DNA from: CAYLHF01 sp964383365
GTDB taxonomy: Bacteria > Bacteroidota > Rhodothermia > Rhodothermales > UBA10348
NCBI GenBank assembly: GCA_964383365.1
Contig: CAYLHF010000016.1
Span: 9,318 to 73,317 of the forward strand
Length of the DNA: 64,000 bases
Reading direction: 5' to 3'
Shown: positions 14,299-24,299 of the stretch, piece after piece
Layout: every line of letters starts with the position of its first letter
Numbering within the stretch: the first letter of the stretch is position 1
The notes under the pieces: model-generated
What the model was told of the DNA's origin: nothing
Database searches by the model: none
The model's input: only the letters and a program-made list of their open reading frames with translations
Program-made: the position numbers and the translations under genes

Positions 14299-16035
14299 AT
14301 GTCGGAATCGCGAACATTCAGAAGTGACACGGTCAAGAAAGGATTCGAAAGAGCTCCTCACAGGAGTCTGTTGCGTGCTACCGGGGCCATTCAAAACGAG
14401 TCGGATTTCAGTAAGCCGTTCATCGGGGTGTGCAATTCCTACATCGACCTGATACCGGGACACGTGCATTTACAGGCGTTCGGTGCGGTCGTCAAGGAGG
14501 CGGTACGTGCAGCAGGCGGTATCCCGTTCGAATTCAACACGATCGGAGTCGACGATGGTATCGCTATGGGGCACATCGGGATGCGGTACTCCCTGCCGTC
14601 ACGGGAACTGATCGCTGACTCGGTTGAGACGGTCGCCGCTGCCCACTGGTTGGACGGGCTGGTCTGTATTCCGAACTGTGACAAGATTGTGCCGGGGATG
14701 CTCATGGCAGCGCTCCGGCTCAACATTCCGACCGTGTTCATTTCAGGGGGACCGATGTCGGCTGGCAGGACACCGTCCGGTGAAAAAATAGATCTGATCT
14801 CGGTATTTGAGGGAGTCGGGAAGTTCAGTAAAGGCGATATCGATGCCTCGAGGCTGATGGAACTCGAACAGTTTGGATGTCCGAGCTGCGGTTCGTGTGC
14901 AGGGATGTTCACGGCCAACTCGATGAATTGCATCATGGAGGCTCTCGGACTCGCGCTTCCGGGCAACGGCACCATTCTGGCAACGGATTCAAGGCGGGAA
15001 GAGTTGGCTCGCTTGGCGGGAGCGCGCATCATCGACCTCGTCGAAACGGATCTGAAGGCTCGGGACATCCTGACCGAAGAGGCACTCTGTGATGCTTTCG
15101 CACTGGATATGGCCATGGGGGGATCCACGAATACGATCCTGCACCTGCTGGCAGCTGCCAGCGAGGCCGAAATACCGTTCGATCTGCACCGTATCAATGA
15201 GATTTCTGACCGCGTTCCTCATGTGTGCAAGGTCTCTCCGGCCGTACCGGACGTTCATATGGAGGATGTGGATGCGGCTGGCGGTATACCGGCGATTCTC
15301 GGAGAGCTTCACGCACTCAACCTCCTGAATGCCGATCGACCGACGGTGACCGGAAACACCCTTGCTGAAAATCTCGTCGGGGTATCCAGGACCAATGAGC
15401 GTGTCATTCGAAATCGGGAGACGGCGTTCAGACAGACCGGTGGACTCAGCATTCTCTTCGGCAATCTGGCTCCGGAAGGGTGCGTCGTGAAAACCGGAGC
15501 GGTGACCGACGACATGCTGGTATTCGAGGGAAGCGCTAGAATTTTTGAGAGCCAGCAGGAAGCCGTCGACGGAATATTATCCGGAGTCGTCGAGGCCGGC
15601 GATGTCGTTGTGATCAGATACGAGGGACCAAAAGGCGGACCCGGGATGCCGGAGATGTTGCAACCGACCTCGGCGCTGGCCGGAATGGGTCTCGATACGT
15701 GTGTCGCCATGATTACAGACGGTCGCTTTTCCGGGGGAACGCGAGGTCTTTCGCTCGGACACTGTTCCCCGGAAGCCGCGTCAGGAGGGCCGATCGGAGC
15801 CGTTGAGCCGGGCGATACAATCCGTATCGACATTCCTTCGAATCGGATTGAACTCTGCGTATCGGATGAGGAGATCCGTGCGCGTCTGAATCGTCTTCCC
15901 GCATTTGAGCCAAAGATCAAGGGTGGCTACCTCGAACGCTATACCTATTTCGTGACGAGTGCCTCCGACGGCGCGGTACTCAAAATACCGGGCATGGAAA
16001 AGCCGGAACCGGATAGCCATCTCACCCCTCAGTAA
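14299..16035 (+). CDS. ilvD: Dihydroxy-acid dehydratase
   Basis: Iron-sulfur dehydratase converting 2,3-dihydroxy acids to the 2-keto acids of valine and isoleucine. The 578-residue product contains the cluster cysteines in CNSYIDL, CIPNCDKIVPGM and GCPSCGSCAGMFTANSMNC, plus the C-terminal GRFSGGTRGLSLGH motif with the catalytic Ser region. Full length for the family. First structural gene of the ilv-leu operon, behind a Leu/Val/Ile leader peptide; ilvB follows 25 bases later. Confidence 0.97.
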   Translation: MSESRTFRSDTVKKGFERAPHRSLLRATGAIQNESDFSKPFIGVCNSYIDLIPGHVHLQAFGAVVKEAVRAAGGIPFEFNTIGVDDGIAMGHIGMRYSLPSRELIADSVETVAAAHWLDGLVCIPNCDKIVPGMLMAALRLNIPTVFISGGPMSAGRTPSGEKIDLISVFEGVGKFSKGDIDASRLMELEQFGCPSCGSCAGMFTANSMNCIMEALGLALPGNGTILATDSRREELARLAGARIIDLVETDLKARDILTEEALCDAFALDMAMGGSTNTILHLLAAASEAEIPFDLHRINEISDRVPHVCKVSPAVPDVHMEDVDAAGGIPAILGELHALNLLNADRPTVTGNTLAENLVGVSRTNERVIRNRETAFRQTGGLSILFGNLAPEGCVVKTGAVTDDMLVFEGSARIFESQQEAVDGILSGVVEAGDVVVIRYEGPKGGPGMPEMLQPTSALAGMGLDTCVAMITDGRFSGGTRGLSLGHCSPEAASGGPIGAVEPGDTIRIDIPSNRIELCVSDEEIRARLNRLPAFEPKIKGGYLERYTYFVTSASDGAVLKIPGMEKPEPDSHLTPQ

Positions 16036-16060
16036 CGATCGGTTTTAAAAGACCAAACCC

Positions 16061-17878
16061 ATGAACACTGACACGGCAGTCATAGCCACATCGCGGTCTC
16101 AAACGGGACACAGGCACCCGACCGGGAAGGAGCGATCGGACCAAACGAAAAACACCCCTCTTCGTGACGACAGGCTGTTTTCGGGTGCTGAGATTCTGCT
16201 CAAGAGTATGGAGGAGGAGAACGTCGAGTTCGTCTTTGGCCATCCCGGAGGAGCGGTCATCGGGATCTATGATGCGATGCACCAGATGAAGCCGGCGTTC
16301 GAACACATTCTGGTTCGTCACGAGCAGGGTGGAACCCACGCGGCAGAGGGATACGCCAAGGCGACGGGTAAGGTGGGAACCGTTCTGGTAACGAGCGGAC
16401 CGGGGGCCACCAACTGCGTGACCGGAATCGCGGACGCGTATATGGACTCCATTCCAATTGTCGTGTTCACAGGGCAGGTTCCGACCAGCATGATCGGGAA
16501 CGACGCGTTTCAGGAGTGCGATACGATCGGAGTGACACGTAGCATTACGAAGCATAATTTTCTGGTTCGAGACGTCACAAAACTTGCCGAAACGGTAAAG
16601 GCCGCTTATTACATCGCAAGAACGGGACGTCCGGGTCCGGTTGTGGTAGATCTCCCCAAAGATATCCTGGCTGCGAAAACCACGTTTAATTACCCGGAGG
16701 AAGTATTTCTCCGCGGATATTCTTTTGCGTCCCGGGCTGACTTCAGGCAGGTCGAACTGGCTGCTGCCATGATCGCTGAATCAGAGAAGCCACTTTTTTA
16801 CGTCGGAGGCGGCACGATCAGTGCTGGAGCCGGTGAACAGCTCACCGCGCTGGCCCGTAAAACCCGCATTCCGGTAACGACAACGCTTCATGGTCTCGGA
16901 TCCTTCCCGGAAAATGATCGCTTGTCGGTTGGTATGCTTGGAATGCACGGCACATACTACGCGAATCAGGCCGTCCAGAATACGGACTTGCTGATCGCTG
17001 TGGGTGCCCGATTCGATGATCGGGTGACGGGAAAGCTGGACGCATGGGCCCCGCACGCTCGAATTATCCACATCGATATCAATCCGGCGTGTATTTCAAA
17101 AAACGTCCCCGTGGATTGTCCTATCGTTGGTGATGTTACGTGTGTGCTTGAGCAACTCGACCCGCTCGTCGGTCCCAAGGACACCGGGAAGTGGCTCTCT
17201 TCCATCGACGGGTGGAAAGAAGACTGTCCACTGGATGTTGGAGACGATGGTGCCTTGCGCCCCCAGCAGATCATCCGCGCGCTACGGGATAAAACGGACG
17301 GTCACGCCATCGTGGTCACCGATGTAGGCCAGAATCAGATGTGGGGTGCTCAGTTCTTTACCTATGTTGAGCCCCGATCGCACATTACCTCGGGAGGACT
17401 GGGCACGATGGGATTTTCGGTTCCAGCGGCCATGGGAGCCGCGTTCGGTGTCAGAGACACCGGCCTCCCGGTGATATCCGTCAACGGTGATGGCGGGTTC
17501 ATGATGAACGCCCAGGAACTCGCTGTCGCGGCCGCTCATCATCTACCCATAAAAGTGGTCGTCCTCAATAATAGTTTTCTCGGAATGGTCAGGCAATGGC
17601 AGGAACTCTTCCACGATGAGCGCTACAGCCATACGGATCTCACCGATACCAATCCCGATTTCGTGAAACTGGCCGAGGCGTATCACTGCGTGGGCTTGCG
17701 GTGCACCCGCCCCGAAGATATTCAGGCGACGATAGATCGGGCCTTCGAGATCAACGATCGTCCGGTGTTGATGGAGTTTCAGGTAATTACCGAGGAACTT
17801 GTTTTTCCGATGGTTCCGGCAGGAGCCGCCACCGACGATATGTTGGTCGAGCGATTTCGTCCCGAAAATTGTGCATGA
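16061..17878 (+). CDS. ilvB: Acetolactate synthase, large (catalytic) subunit
   Basis: ThDP- and FAD-dependent enzyme joining pyruvate to pyruvate or 2-ketobutyrate. The 605-residue product has the activating Glu in VRHEQGGTHAAEGYAKATGK, the GPGATN segment, and the C-terminal ThDP-binding motif GDGGFMMNAQELAVAAAHHL...NNSFLGMVRQWQ. The N-terminal 45 residues before the RLFSGAEILLKSMEEENVEF core are a polar extension. Its stop overlaps a possible ATG of the small subunit (ATGA at 17875-17878), suggesting coupled synthesis of the two subunits. Confidence 0.96.
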   Translation: MNTDTAVIATSRSQTGHRHPTGKERSDQTKNTPLRDDRLFSGAEILLKSMEEENVEFVFGHPGGAVIGIYDAMHQMKPAFEHILVRHEQGGTHAAEGYAKATGKVGTVLVTSGPGATNCVTGIADAYMDSIPIVVFTGQVPTSMIGNDAFQECDTIGVTRSITKHNFLVRDVTKLAETVKAAYYIARTGRPGPVVVDLPKDILAAKTTFNYPEEVFLRGYSFASRADFRQVELAAAMIAESEKPLFYVGGGTISAGAGEQLTALARKTRIPVTTTLHGLGSFPENDRLSVGMLGMHGTYYANQAVQNTDLLIAVGARFDDRVTGKLDAWAPHARIIHIDINPACISKNVPVDCPIVGDVTCVLEQLDPLVGPKDTGKWLSSIDGWKEDCPLDVGDDGALRPQQIIRALRDKTDGHAIVVTDVGQNQMWGAQFFTYVEPRSHITSGGLGTMGFSVPAAMGAAFGVRDTGLPVISVNGDGGFMMNAQELAVAAAHHLPIKVVVLNNSFLGMVRQWQELFHDERYSHTDLTDTNPDFVKLAEAYHCVGLRCTRPEDIQATIDRAFEINDRPVLMEFQVITEELVFPMVPAGAATDDMLVERFRPENCA

Positions 17879-18486
17879 CTGCAATATTAACGAACATGGA
17901 ATCAACCACACTGACACCCCAGCAACTATTTAGAAAACAGGCATCGGGCGAGGCTCTGGAGCCCGGTCTGGAAGACACGGTCCATCGCCATGTAATCACC
18001 GTTCTCCTGGAGAACTCGATGGGGGCGCTCAATCGGGTAGCCAATCTCTTTTCTGCACGCGGATTCAATCTTGAGAGCGTAAGCGTCGGGGAGACCGATA
18101 ATCCGTCCATCTCCCGGATGACGATCGTAACGACCGGAAATGATCGAATCATCGGGCAGGTTCTTCGCCAACTCGACAATCTGATTGACACGCTGGTCGT
18201 GGACGATGTGAGCGACGAGGATTACGTGGAACGCGAACTATGTCTCCTGAAAGTAGGCTATACGATAGAAACCAGGCCGGTTCTGATGGACATCGCCGAA
18301 ATATTTCGGGGCAAGATTATCAACATTACACCGGACTCCATGACGTTCGAACTCACCGGTCCGACGACGAAGATCAATGCGTTCGTAGGCATGATGGGAG
18401 ACTATCCCATTCTGGAGATCGCCCGAAGCGGACGGGTGGCCATGCGGCGGAGTATGGTCTTCGAATCGCCGACGGATCAACCATAA
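17875..18486 (+). CDS. ilvN: Acetolactate synthase, small (regulatory) subunit
   Basis: ACT-domain subunit that gives acetolactate synthase full activity and valine feedback. The product has the family ACT core HVITVLLENSMGALNRVANLFSARGFNLESVSVG and the C-terminal half with VLMDIAEIFRGKIINITPDSMTFELTG. I annotate the ATG at 17875 (203 residues), which overlaps the ilvB stop. An in-frame ATG at 17896 would remove seven residues, and either start leaves a leading stretch of about 25-30 residues before the ACT domain, longer than in many homologues. ilvC begins 18 bases after the stop. Confidence 0.93.
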   Translation: MTAILTNMESTTLTPQQLFRKQASGEALEPGLEDTVHRHVITVLLENSMGALNRVANLFSARGFNLESVSVGETDNPSISRMTIVTTGNDRIIGQVLRQLDNLIDTLVVDDVSDEDYVERELCLLKVGYTIETRPVLMDIAEIFRGKIINITPDSMTFELTGPTTKINAFVGMMGDYPILEIARSGRVAMRRSMVFESPTDQP

Positions 18487-18504
18487 ACCCATCGAGACAA
18501 TACG

Positions 18505-19542
18505 ATGAAAATGCATTACGATGCCGATCTGGGCATCATTCAGAACAAGAAAGTAGCCGTCATCGGATACGGCAGTCAGGGTCATGCTCATGCACTGAAT
18601 CTGCTTGAGAGTGGCGCCAATGTTCGAGTCGGACTCCGAGCGGGATCTGCATCAGCGGACAAGGCAGCACAGAAGGGACTCGTAACCGGGTCGATTGAAG
18701 ACGTGTCTGAGTGGGCTGACGTCATCATGATTCTCGTTCCGGACCAACACCAGAAGCGAGTCTATCAGGAGAGTATCGAGCGATTCGTGACGTCCGGGAA
18801 GGCACTCGGATTCGGACATGGATTCAATATTCACTACGGTCAGATTACTCCGCCCCCGAACGTGGATGTCTTCATGGTGGCGCCCAAGGCTCCGGGTCAT
18901 CTGGTCCGTCGGACATATGAAGAAGGGAAAGGAACGCCCTGTCTCGTGGCCGTCGCGCTCGATGCGTCGGGCTCGGCAATGGATCTGGCGCTCTCATACG
19001 CGAAGGGAATCGGGGGCATGCGAGCCGGTGTCATCGAGACCAACTTCAAGGATGAGACTGAAACCGATCTTTTTGGCGAACAGGCCGTCCTGTGTGGTGG
19101 GTCCGAAGCGCTAATCAAGGCCGGGTTTGAGACGCTGGTTGAGGCAGGTTACCCGGAAGAGCTGGCGTACTTCGAATGTCTTCACGAACTGAAATTGATC
19201 GTCGATCTGTATTACGAGGGAGGCCTCGAATACATGAACTATTCCGTGAGCGATACCGCCGAGTACGGTGGGTACTCGCGTGGAGCACGGGTTATAGGAA
19301 AAAACGTGAAGGCAGAAATGAAGAAGATTCTCTCCGAAGTGCAGTCGGGACAGTTTGCCGAAGAGTGGATCGCCGAGTGTGATGCCGGCTGGCCGAACAT
19401 GACGCCACTTCGTGAAGCCTCAGAAACACATGCCATCGAACGGGTCGGGAAGAAGCTCAGGAAGATGATGTCCTGGTTACGAACGACGACGGATTCAGAT
19501 ACCGTTGGATCACCCGTTGAAAACGAGGTTGTCGCCTCCTGA
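18505..19542 (+). CDS. ilvC: Ketol-acid reductoisomerase (class I)
   Basis: NADPH- and Mg-dependent isomerisation/reduction of acetohydroxy acids. The 345-residue length and single knotted C-terminal domain make it class I. The nucleotide motif GYGSQGHAHALNL is followed by RVGLRAGSAS, whose Arg and Ser residues suit NADPH. The metal/substrate residues lie in VIETNFKDETETDLFGEQAVLCGG and FECLHELKLIVDL. A short tail of about 18 residues rich in Ser, Thr and acidic residues ends the protein. Fourth gene of the operon. Confidence 0.97.
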   Translation: MKMHYDADLGIIQNKKVAVIGYGSQGHAHALNLLESGANVRVGLRAGSASADKAAQKGLVTGSIEDVSEWADVIMILVPDQHQKRVYQESIERFVTSGKALGFGHGFNIHYGQITPPPNVDVFMVAPKAPGHLVRRTYEEGKGTPCLVAVALDASGSAMDLALSYAKGIGGMRAGVIETNFKDETETDLFGEQAVLCGGSEALIKAGFETLVEAGYPEELAYFECLHELKLIVDLYYEGGLEYMNYSVSDTAEYGGYSRGARVIGKNVKAEMKKILSEVQSGQFAEEWIAECDAGWPNMTPLREASETHAIERVGKKLRKMMSWLRTTTDSDTVGSPVENEVVAS

Positions 19543-19555
19543 TCCGAGAGCCACT

Positions 19556-20659
19556 ATGGCTATGCATCGCATCGTATTGTTGCCGGGAGACGGGATTGGC
19601 CCGGAGGTCGTCGGGGCGGCTACCCGGGTCCTGGATGCTGTCGCCGACACAACCGAGTTCGAGTATGCCTCGGAGGCGTACGGGATTGGAGGTGCGGCCA
19701 TAGACGATGCAGGGGTTCCGCTTCCGGATTCGACCCTGGATGCCTGCCGAAATGCAGACGCCGTTCTCCTGGGAGCCGTCGGAGGTCCTGCGTGGGACGG
19801 TGTGGACCGGGAAATACGTCCCGAGTCGGGGCTCCTCGCGCTCAGAGAAGGCCTGGGTGTCTTTGCCAATTTGAGACCCGTGCGTGTCGCAGATGCGATG
19901 GTGGGGGAGTCGCCCCTCAGGGAAGATGTCGTGCGGGGAACCGATCTCCTCGTCGTGCGCGAATTGACCGGCGGGATCTATTTCGGGAAGCCGAGTCGCC
20001 GCTCGGAAACGGCTGCGGTCAGTTCGATGACGTATACATCTGAAGAGATCGAGCGGATTGCCCGGATTGCTTTTGCAGAAGCACGGAAAAGGAGCGCGCG
20101 CGTCACGTCGGTCGACAAGGCCAACGTGCTCGAGGTCTCCCAGCTCTGGCGAGACACGGTCGGCCGGGTCCAGTCCACGGATTATTCAGATGTTGCGCTC
20201 GACCACATGTATGTCGATAACGCCGCCATGCAGATCGTCCGATCCCCCCGCCAGTTCGACGTTATTCTGACGGGCAACCTCTTCGGCGATATTCTCTCGG
20301 ATCTTTCCGCCACACTTCCGGGCTCATTGGGACTCTTGCCCTCGTCAAGTATCGGAGGAACGGTAGGTCTTTACGAACCGGTCCATGGGAGTGCCCCGGA
20401 TCTGGCAGGCCGCGACATGGCCAACCCAATTGCAACCATTCTGAGTGTCGCCCTGATGCTGGATGACCTGAACGAAGTCACAGCAGCCCAACGAGTTAGA
20501 GATGCCGTGGATCACGTCTTGAAGCGTGGACTGCGTACAGCGGATCTGCATCGAAACGGTACGGTCGGTGTTGGTACGAGTTCGATGGCCGACGCCATCA
20601 GTGCTCGCGTCAGGGAACTCGAATGCCCTCATCCCAAGTCACTAAATCTTTCTGTCTGA
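19556..20659 (+). CDS. leuB: 3-isopropylmalate dehydrogenase
   Basis: NAD-dependent oxidative decarboxylase of leucine synthesis. The 367-residue product starts MAMHRIVLLPGDGIGPEVV and contains LLVVRELTGGIYFGKPSR, the metal-binding DVILTGNLFGDILSDLSATLPG segment and EPVHGSAPDLAGRDMANP. The ATG at 19556 places the start 13 bases after ilvC. An upstream ATG at 19505 would overlap ilvC and add 17 residues of no family similarity. The gene order ilvC-leuB-leuA ties the valine and leucine branches into one transcript. Confidence 0.95.
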   Translation: MAMHRIVLLPGDGIGPEVVGAATRVLDAVADTTEFEYASEAYGIGGAAIDDAGVPLPDSTLDACRNADAVLLGAVGGPAWDGVDREIRPESGLLALREGLGVFANLRPVRVADAMVGESPLREDVVRGTDLLVVRELTGGIYFGKPSRRSETAAVSSMTYTSEEIERIARIAFAEARKRSARVTSVDKANVLEVSQLWRDTVGRVQSTDYSDVALDHMYVDNAAMQIVRSPRQFDVILTGNLFGDILSDLSATLPGSLGLLPSSSIGGTVGLYEPVHGSAPDLAGRDMANPIATILSVALMLDDLNEVTAAQRVRDAVDHVLKRGLRTADLHRNGTVGVGTSSMADAISARVRELECPHPKSLNLSV

Positions 20660-20673
20660 TCGACAATCACATC

Positions 20674-22308
20674 ATGTCTGACGAACGAGAAACTACTTTT
20701 TCTGATCGGGTTATCATTTTTGACACTTCGCTGCGCGACGGAGAACAGGCCCCGGGAGCCGCGATGACGGTCCCTGAAAAAATTCAGATTGCCCATCAGC
20801 TTGCGCGACTGGGCGTGGATGTGATCGAAGCGGGCTTTCCGATTTCGTCGCCAGGGCAGGAAGAAGCCGTCCGGCGTATCTGCGTGGAGGTAGAAGGGCC
20901 CGTGATCTGTGCGTTGGCTCGAGCCACTCCTAAAGACATCGAGGCGGCAGGAGATGCCCTGTCGGCGGGCACGAATACCCGGATTCACACCTTCATTGCG
21001 ACATCCGACATTCATCTACAGAGTAAGTTTTCGGATGATCGATACGGCGCTGACCTCCCGGAAAAGAGGCAGACCGTAAAGAAAATGGCGGTAGATGCAG
21101 TCAAACAGGCCCTGACATACACGACCGATGTAGAATTCAGTGCAGAAGATGCCGGTCGAACGGGCACTGATTTTCTCTGTGATATTGTGCAAGCGGTAAT
21201 CGATGCCGGTGCCACTACCGTAAATCTACCCGACACGACCGGCTATTGCATGCCGTCGGAATACCGGGCCATATTTGAGACGGTCCGCAAGGGTTGTACG
21301 ATTCCTCAGAACGTTGTTTTGTCCACTCATTGCCATGACGATCTGGGTCTCGCCGTTGCCAATTCCATCGCCGGTCTCGACGGTGGTGCCCGCCAGATCG
21401 AGTGCACGATCAATGGTATCGGAGAACGCGCCGGCAATGCGGCACTCGAAGAACTGGCGATGGCTCTCGAAGTGCGTCGTGACAGAATGAACCTGACTAC
21501 AGGGATCGAGCATGCACTCCTGATGCAGACGAGTAAGATGGTATCGACGTTCTGCGGATTCGTCGTTCAACCGAACAAAGCTATCGTGGGAAAGAACGCG
21601 TTCAGCCACGAGGCAGGCATCCATCAGGACGGTGTCTTAAAAGCCCGCGAAACCTACGAAATCATGCGCGCCGAGGACGTTGGCCAGGATTCGGAAGCCA
21701 TTCGACTGGGTCGACACTCGGGACGGCACGGTCTTTTCAGTAGACTGGATAAACTCGGTATCGTCGTACCTGAAGATTCACGCGCTTCGGTCTACAACGA
21801 TTTTGTGAAACTCGCCGATCGCAAGAAAGAGATCAACGATATCGACCTTTATAACCTTATTAACGAACATTCCAGCACGATGAACACGCCGCACTACAAG
21901 ATCGACCACATGGAGGTATCCGTTGGAACCGATCGAAAACCCGAGGCGAGAGTTCGGATACACCACCTCAGAACGGGTCATATGGAGGAAAAATTTGCCA
22001 CAGGAGACGGTCCCATCGACGCGTTGTACCGGGCGATCGACCATGCGGTCAACCAGGCCCATGACCTCGTCAATTATTCCATTCGTTCTATTTCGGAAGG
22101 GGCGGACGCATTCGGAGAGGTCTCTGTTCTGATTTCGATCGGCGGCCCCTGTTTTGCGGGCAAGGCGAGCAGTACTGATGTCGTTGCGGCGTCAGCTGAG
22201 GCGTATCTTCATGCCCTCAACAGTCTGGCTGCCTTCCGTGCCGACGAGGAATCGATCCAGTTCGTCAATGACGGGATCATTCAGGCATTTCAGGGAGGAA
22301 TGGCCTGA
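20674..22308 (+). CDS. leuA: 2-isopropylmalate synthase
   Basis: Condenses acetyl-CoA and 2-ketoisovalerate, the committed step to leucine. The 544-residue product has the catalytic TIM barrel (IIFDTSLRDGEQAPGAAM, VLSTHCHDDLGLAVANS, GIGERAGNAALEE, AFSHEAGIHQDGVLK) and a C-terminal LeuA dimer/regulatory domain of about 130 residues where leucine feedback normally acts. I chose the ATG at 20674, 14 bases after leuB. An in-frame ATG at 20623 lies inside leuB. All metal ligands (RDGE, HCHD) are present. Confidence 0.95.
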   Translation: MSDERETTFSDRVIIFDTSLRDGEQAPGAAMTVPEKIQIAHQLARLGVDVIEAGFPISSPGQEEAVRRICVEVEGPVICALARATPKDIEAAGDALSAGTNTRIHTFIATSDIHLQSKFSDDRYGADLPEKRQTVKKMAVDAVKQALTYTTDVEFSAEDAGRTGTDFLCDIVQAVIDAGATTVNLPDTTGYCMPSEYRAIFETVRKGCTIPQNVVLSTHCHDDLGLAVANSIAGLDGGARQIECTINGIGERAGNAALEELAMALEVRRDRMNLTTGIEHALLMQTSKMVSTFCGFVVQPNKAIVGKNAFSHEAGIHQDGVLKARETYEIMRAEDVGQDSEAIRLGRHSGRHGLFSRLDKLGIVVPEDSRASVYNDFVKLADRKKEINDIDLYNLINEHSSTMNTPHYKIDHMEVSVGTDRKPEARVRIHHLRTGHMEEKFATGDGPIDALYRAIDHAVNQAHDLVNYSIRSISEGADAFGEVSVLISIGGPCFAGKASSTDVVAASAEAYLHALNSLAAFRADEESIQFVNDGIIQAFQGGMA

Positions 22309-22350
22309 GAGTAGTTTTCGTGTACCACCCATTACCACGTCCCGACGGGC

Positions 22351-23643
22351 ATGACTCTTACTGAAAAAATCCTGGCCACACATGCGGGCCGGGACCGCGT
22401 TGTGCCCGGAGAAAATATCTGGGTAGATGTCGACATCCTGATGACGCACGACGTGTGCGGTCCACCGACGATCGAGATCTTCCAGAGAGAGTTCGGTGAG
22501 GACGCAAAAATCTGGAATCCGCAGCGACTCGTCATTCTCCCCGACCACTACATTTTCACATCGGATCCGCATGCCCGGCGAAATATAGAGATCCTGCGCT
22601 CTTTCGCCCGCAAGCATGACCTGCCTCACTACTACGATGTAGGCTCTTCCAGGTACAAGGGCGTGTGCCACGTGGCCCTCGCCGAAGAAGGATTCAACCG
22701 GCCTGGGAGTGTTCTTTTCGGGACCGACAGCCATACATGTACGTCGGGAGCGTTCGGTCTCTTCTCGACGGGCGTAGGAAACACCGATGCCGCGCTTATC
22801 ATGGGAACGGGCAAGATCTGGGTTCGTGTTCCGGAGACCATGCGGTTCACGTTCGATGGATCGTTGCCACCGTATCTGATGGCCAAGGACCTGATTCTGT
22901 CCGTGATTGGCGATATCGGATTTGAAGGGGGTACCTACCGAACGCTGGAGTTCGGGGGCGAAGCGGTCTACGATCTATCCATGCAGGAGCGGATGACGCT
23001 CACCAACATGGCGATCGAGGCCGGTGGAAAAAATGGAATCATTCCTGCCGATGAAAAAACCTGCGACTATGTCCGCGAGCGGACCGACGACCCCTTCGAG
23101 GTCGTCACGGCAGACGCCGATGCCCGGTATCATTCTGATTACCACTACGATGTCTCGACAATGGAGCCCGTCGTGGCCAAACCGCACCGTCCAGATAACC
23201 GGGCAACGGTCCGCGAGGTTAGCGGGACCGCCCTCGATCGAGCCTACATTGGAAGTTGTACCGGCGGCAAGCTTGAAGATTTCGAGGCCGCAGCCCGGAT
23301 TCTGAAGGGACACGAAGTACGTGTGGCCACGTACGTCGTTCCGGCGAGTACGGAAGTCTCCGAGCGGATGCGCACTCGTTTGATCGATGGTATTCCGCTC
23401 TGGGATATTTTCGTCAATGCCGGCTGTCACATGGGGCATGCCAGTTGCGGCGCCTGCCTGGGTGGGCCGGTGGATACGTTTGGCAGGACGGAGGGAACGG
23501 AGGTGGTGATCTCTACAACGAACCGGAATTTTCCGGGTCGAATGGGATCCAAACAATCGGCTGTCTACCTGGCGTCACCCCTGACGGTAGCGGCGTCCGC
23601 GATCCACGGAGCAATAACAGACCCACGGGAAGTACTCGTTTGA
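22351..23643 (+). CDS. leuC: 3-isopropylmalate dehydratase large subunit (LeuC2/homoaconitase-like type)
   Basis: [4Fe-4S] isomerase subunit converting 2- to 3-isopropylmalate with LeuD. The 430-residue protein is of the shorter LeuC2 type rather than the roughly 470-residue enterobacterial type. It shows FGTDSHTCTSGAFGLFSTGVG and the cluster cysteines in IGSCTGGKLEDFEAAARIL and GCHMGHASCGACLGGP. The family includes homoaconitases and citramalate-pathway enzymes, but the position between leuA and leuD makes leucine synthesis the best reading. leuD follows 17 bases later. Confidence 0.93.
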   Translation: MTLTEKILATHAGRDRVVPGENIWVDVDILMTHDVCGPPTIEIFQREFGEDAKIWNPQRLVILPDHYIFTSDPHARRNIEILRSFARKHDLPHYYDVGSSRYKGVCHVALAEEGFNRPGSVLFGTDSHTCTSGAFGLFSTGVGNTDAALIMGTGKIWVRVPETMRFTFDGSLPPYLMAKDLILSVIGDIGFEGGTYRTLEFGGEAVYDLSMQERMTLTNMAIEAGGKNGIIPADEKTCDYVRERTDDPFEVVTADADARYHSDYHYDVSTMEPVVAKPHRPDNRATVREVSGTALDRAYIGSCTGGKLEDFEAAARILKGHEVRVATYVVPASTEVSERMRTRLIDGIPLWDIFVNAGCHMGHASCGACLGGPVDTFGRTEGTEVVISTTNRNFPGRMGSKQSAVYLASPLTVAASAIHGAITDPREVLV

Positions 23644-23660
23644 TTTTTTTTACGTAGTCC

Positions 23661-24233
23661 ATGTCACACAATACACCAGAAGCCGTTATCGGAGAGGCCT
23701 ACGTCGTAGGCGATTCGGTGGATACCGATCAGATCATTCCCGCGTCCCACCTGGTCTATTCGATGACCGATCCGGAGGAACGCAAAGAGTACGGTCGGTA
23801 TGCCATGAGCGCTGTACCCCCGGCGGGTCAGGGGCTTCCGGGAGGGCATACCCCCCTGACCCCACCAGGTGAGTACCAGAGCCGATTTCGATTCATCATC
23901 GCAGGCACCAACTTCGGATGCGGGTCGTCGCGCGAACACGCTCCCTTCGCTCTCCGCGAGGCGGGCATAGATATCGTTGTCGCCGAAAGTTACGCGAGGA
24001 TATTCTACCGGAATGCCGTGGATGCGGGCTTTCTGACACCGTACGAGACGCGCGAGCGCCTGATCGACCGTGTTCGAACGGGAGATACACTGTGCCTGGA
24101 GGCCACTTCTTCGAGGCTTTTGAATGAAACGACTGGCGAAGAGTATCTTCTGAATCCACTGGGAGACGTAGCGGCGATTCTGAAAGCCGGAAACGTGTTC
24201 GCCTACGCGCGTCAGGCCGGATTTATGAAGTAG
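23661..24233 (+). CDS. leuD: 3-isopropylmalate dehydratase small subunit
   Basis: Swivelling-domain subunit of isopropylmalate isomerase. The 190-residue product has VGDSVDTDQIIPASHL near the N-terminus and the signature GTNFGCGSSREHAPFAL, then ARIFYRNAVDAGFL. It pairs with the LeuC2-type large subunit. It is slightly longer than the minimal type because of a Gly/Pro-rich loop (PPAGQGLPGGHTPLTPPGEY) before the core. It is the last ilv-leu gene; no terminator hairpin is obvious in the 66 bases before glpK. Confidence 0.94.
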   Translation: MSHNTPEAVIGEAYVVGDSVDTDQIIPASHLVYSMTDPEERKEYGRYAMSAVPPAGQGLPGGHTPLTPPGEYQSRFRFIIAGTNFGCGSSREHAPFALREAGIDIVVAESYARIFYRNAVDAGFLTPYETRERLIDRVRTGDTLCLEATSSRLLNETTGEEYLLNPLGDVAAILKAGNVFAYARQAGFMK

Positions 24234-24299
24234 TTCGTCCGTCCTTACGCATTCCAGAGGCGGAGTCATTCCATCTCCAGTAATAAGACGGCGATTACA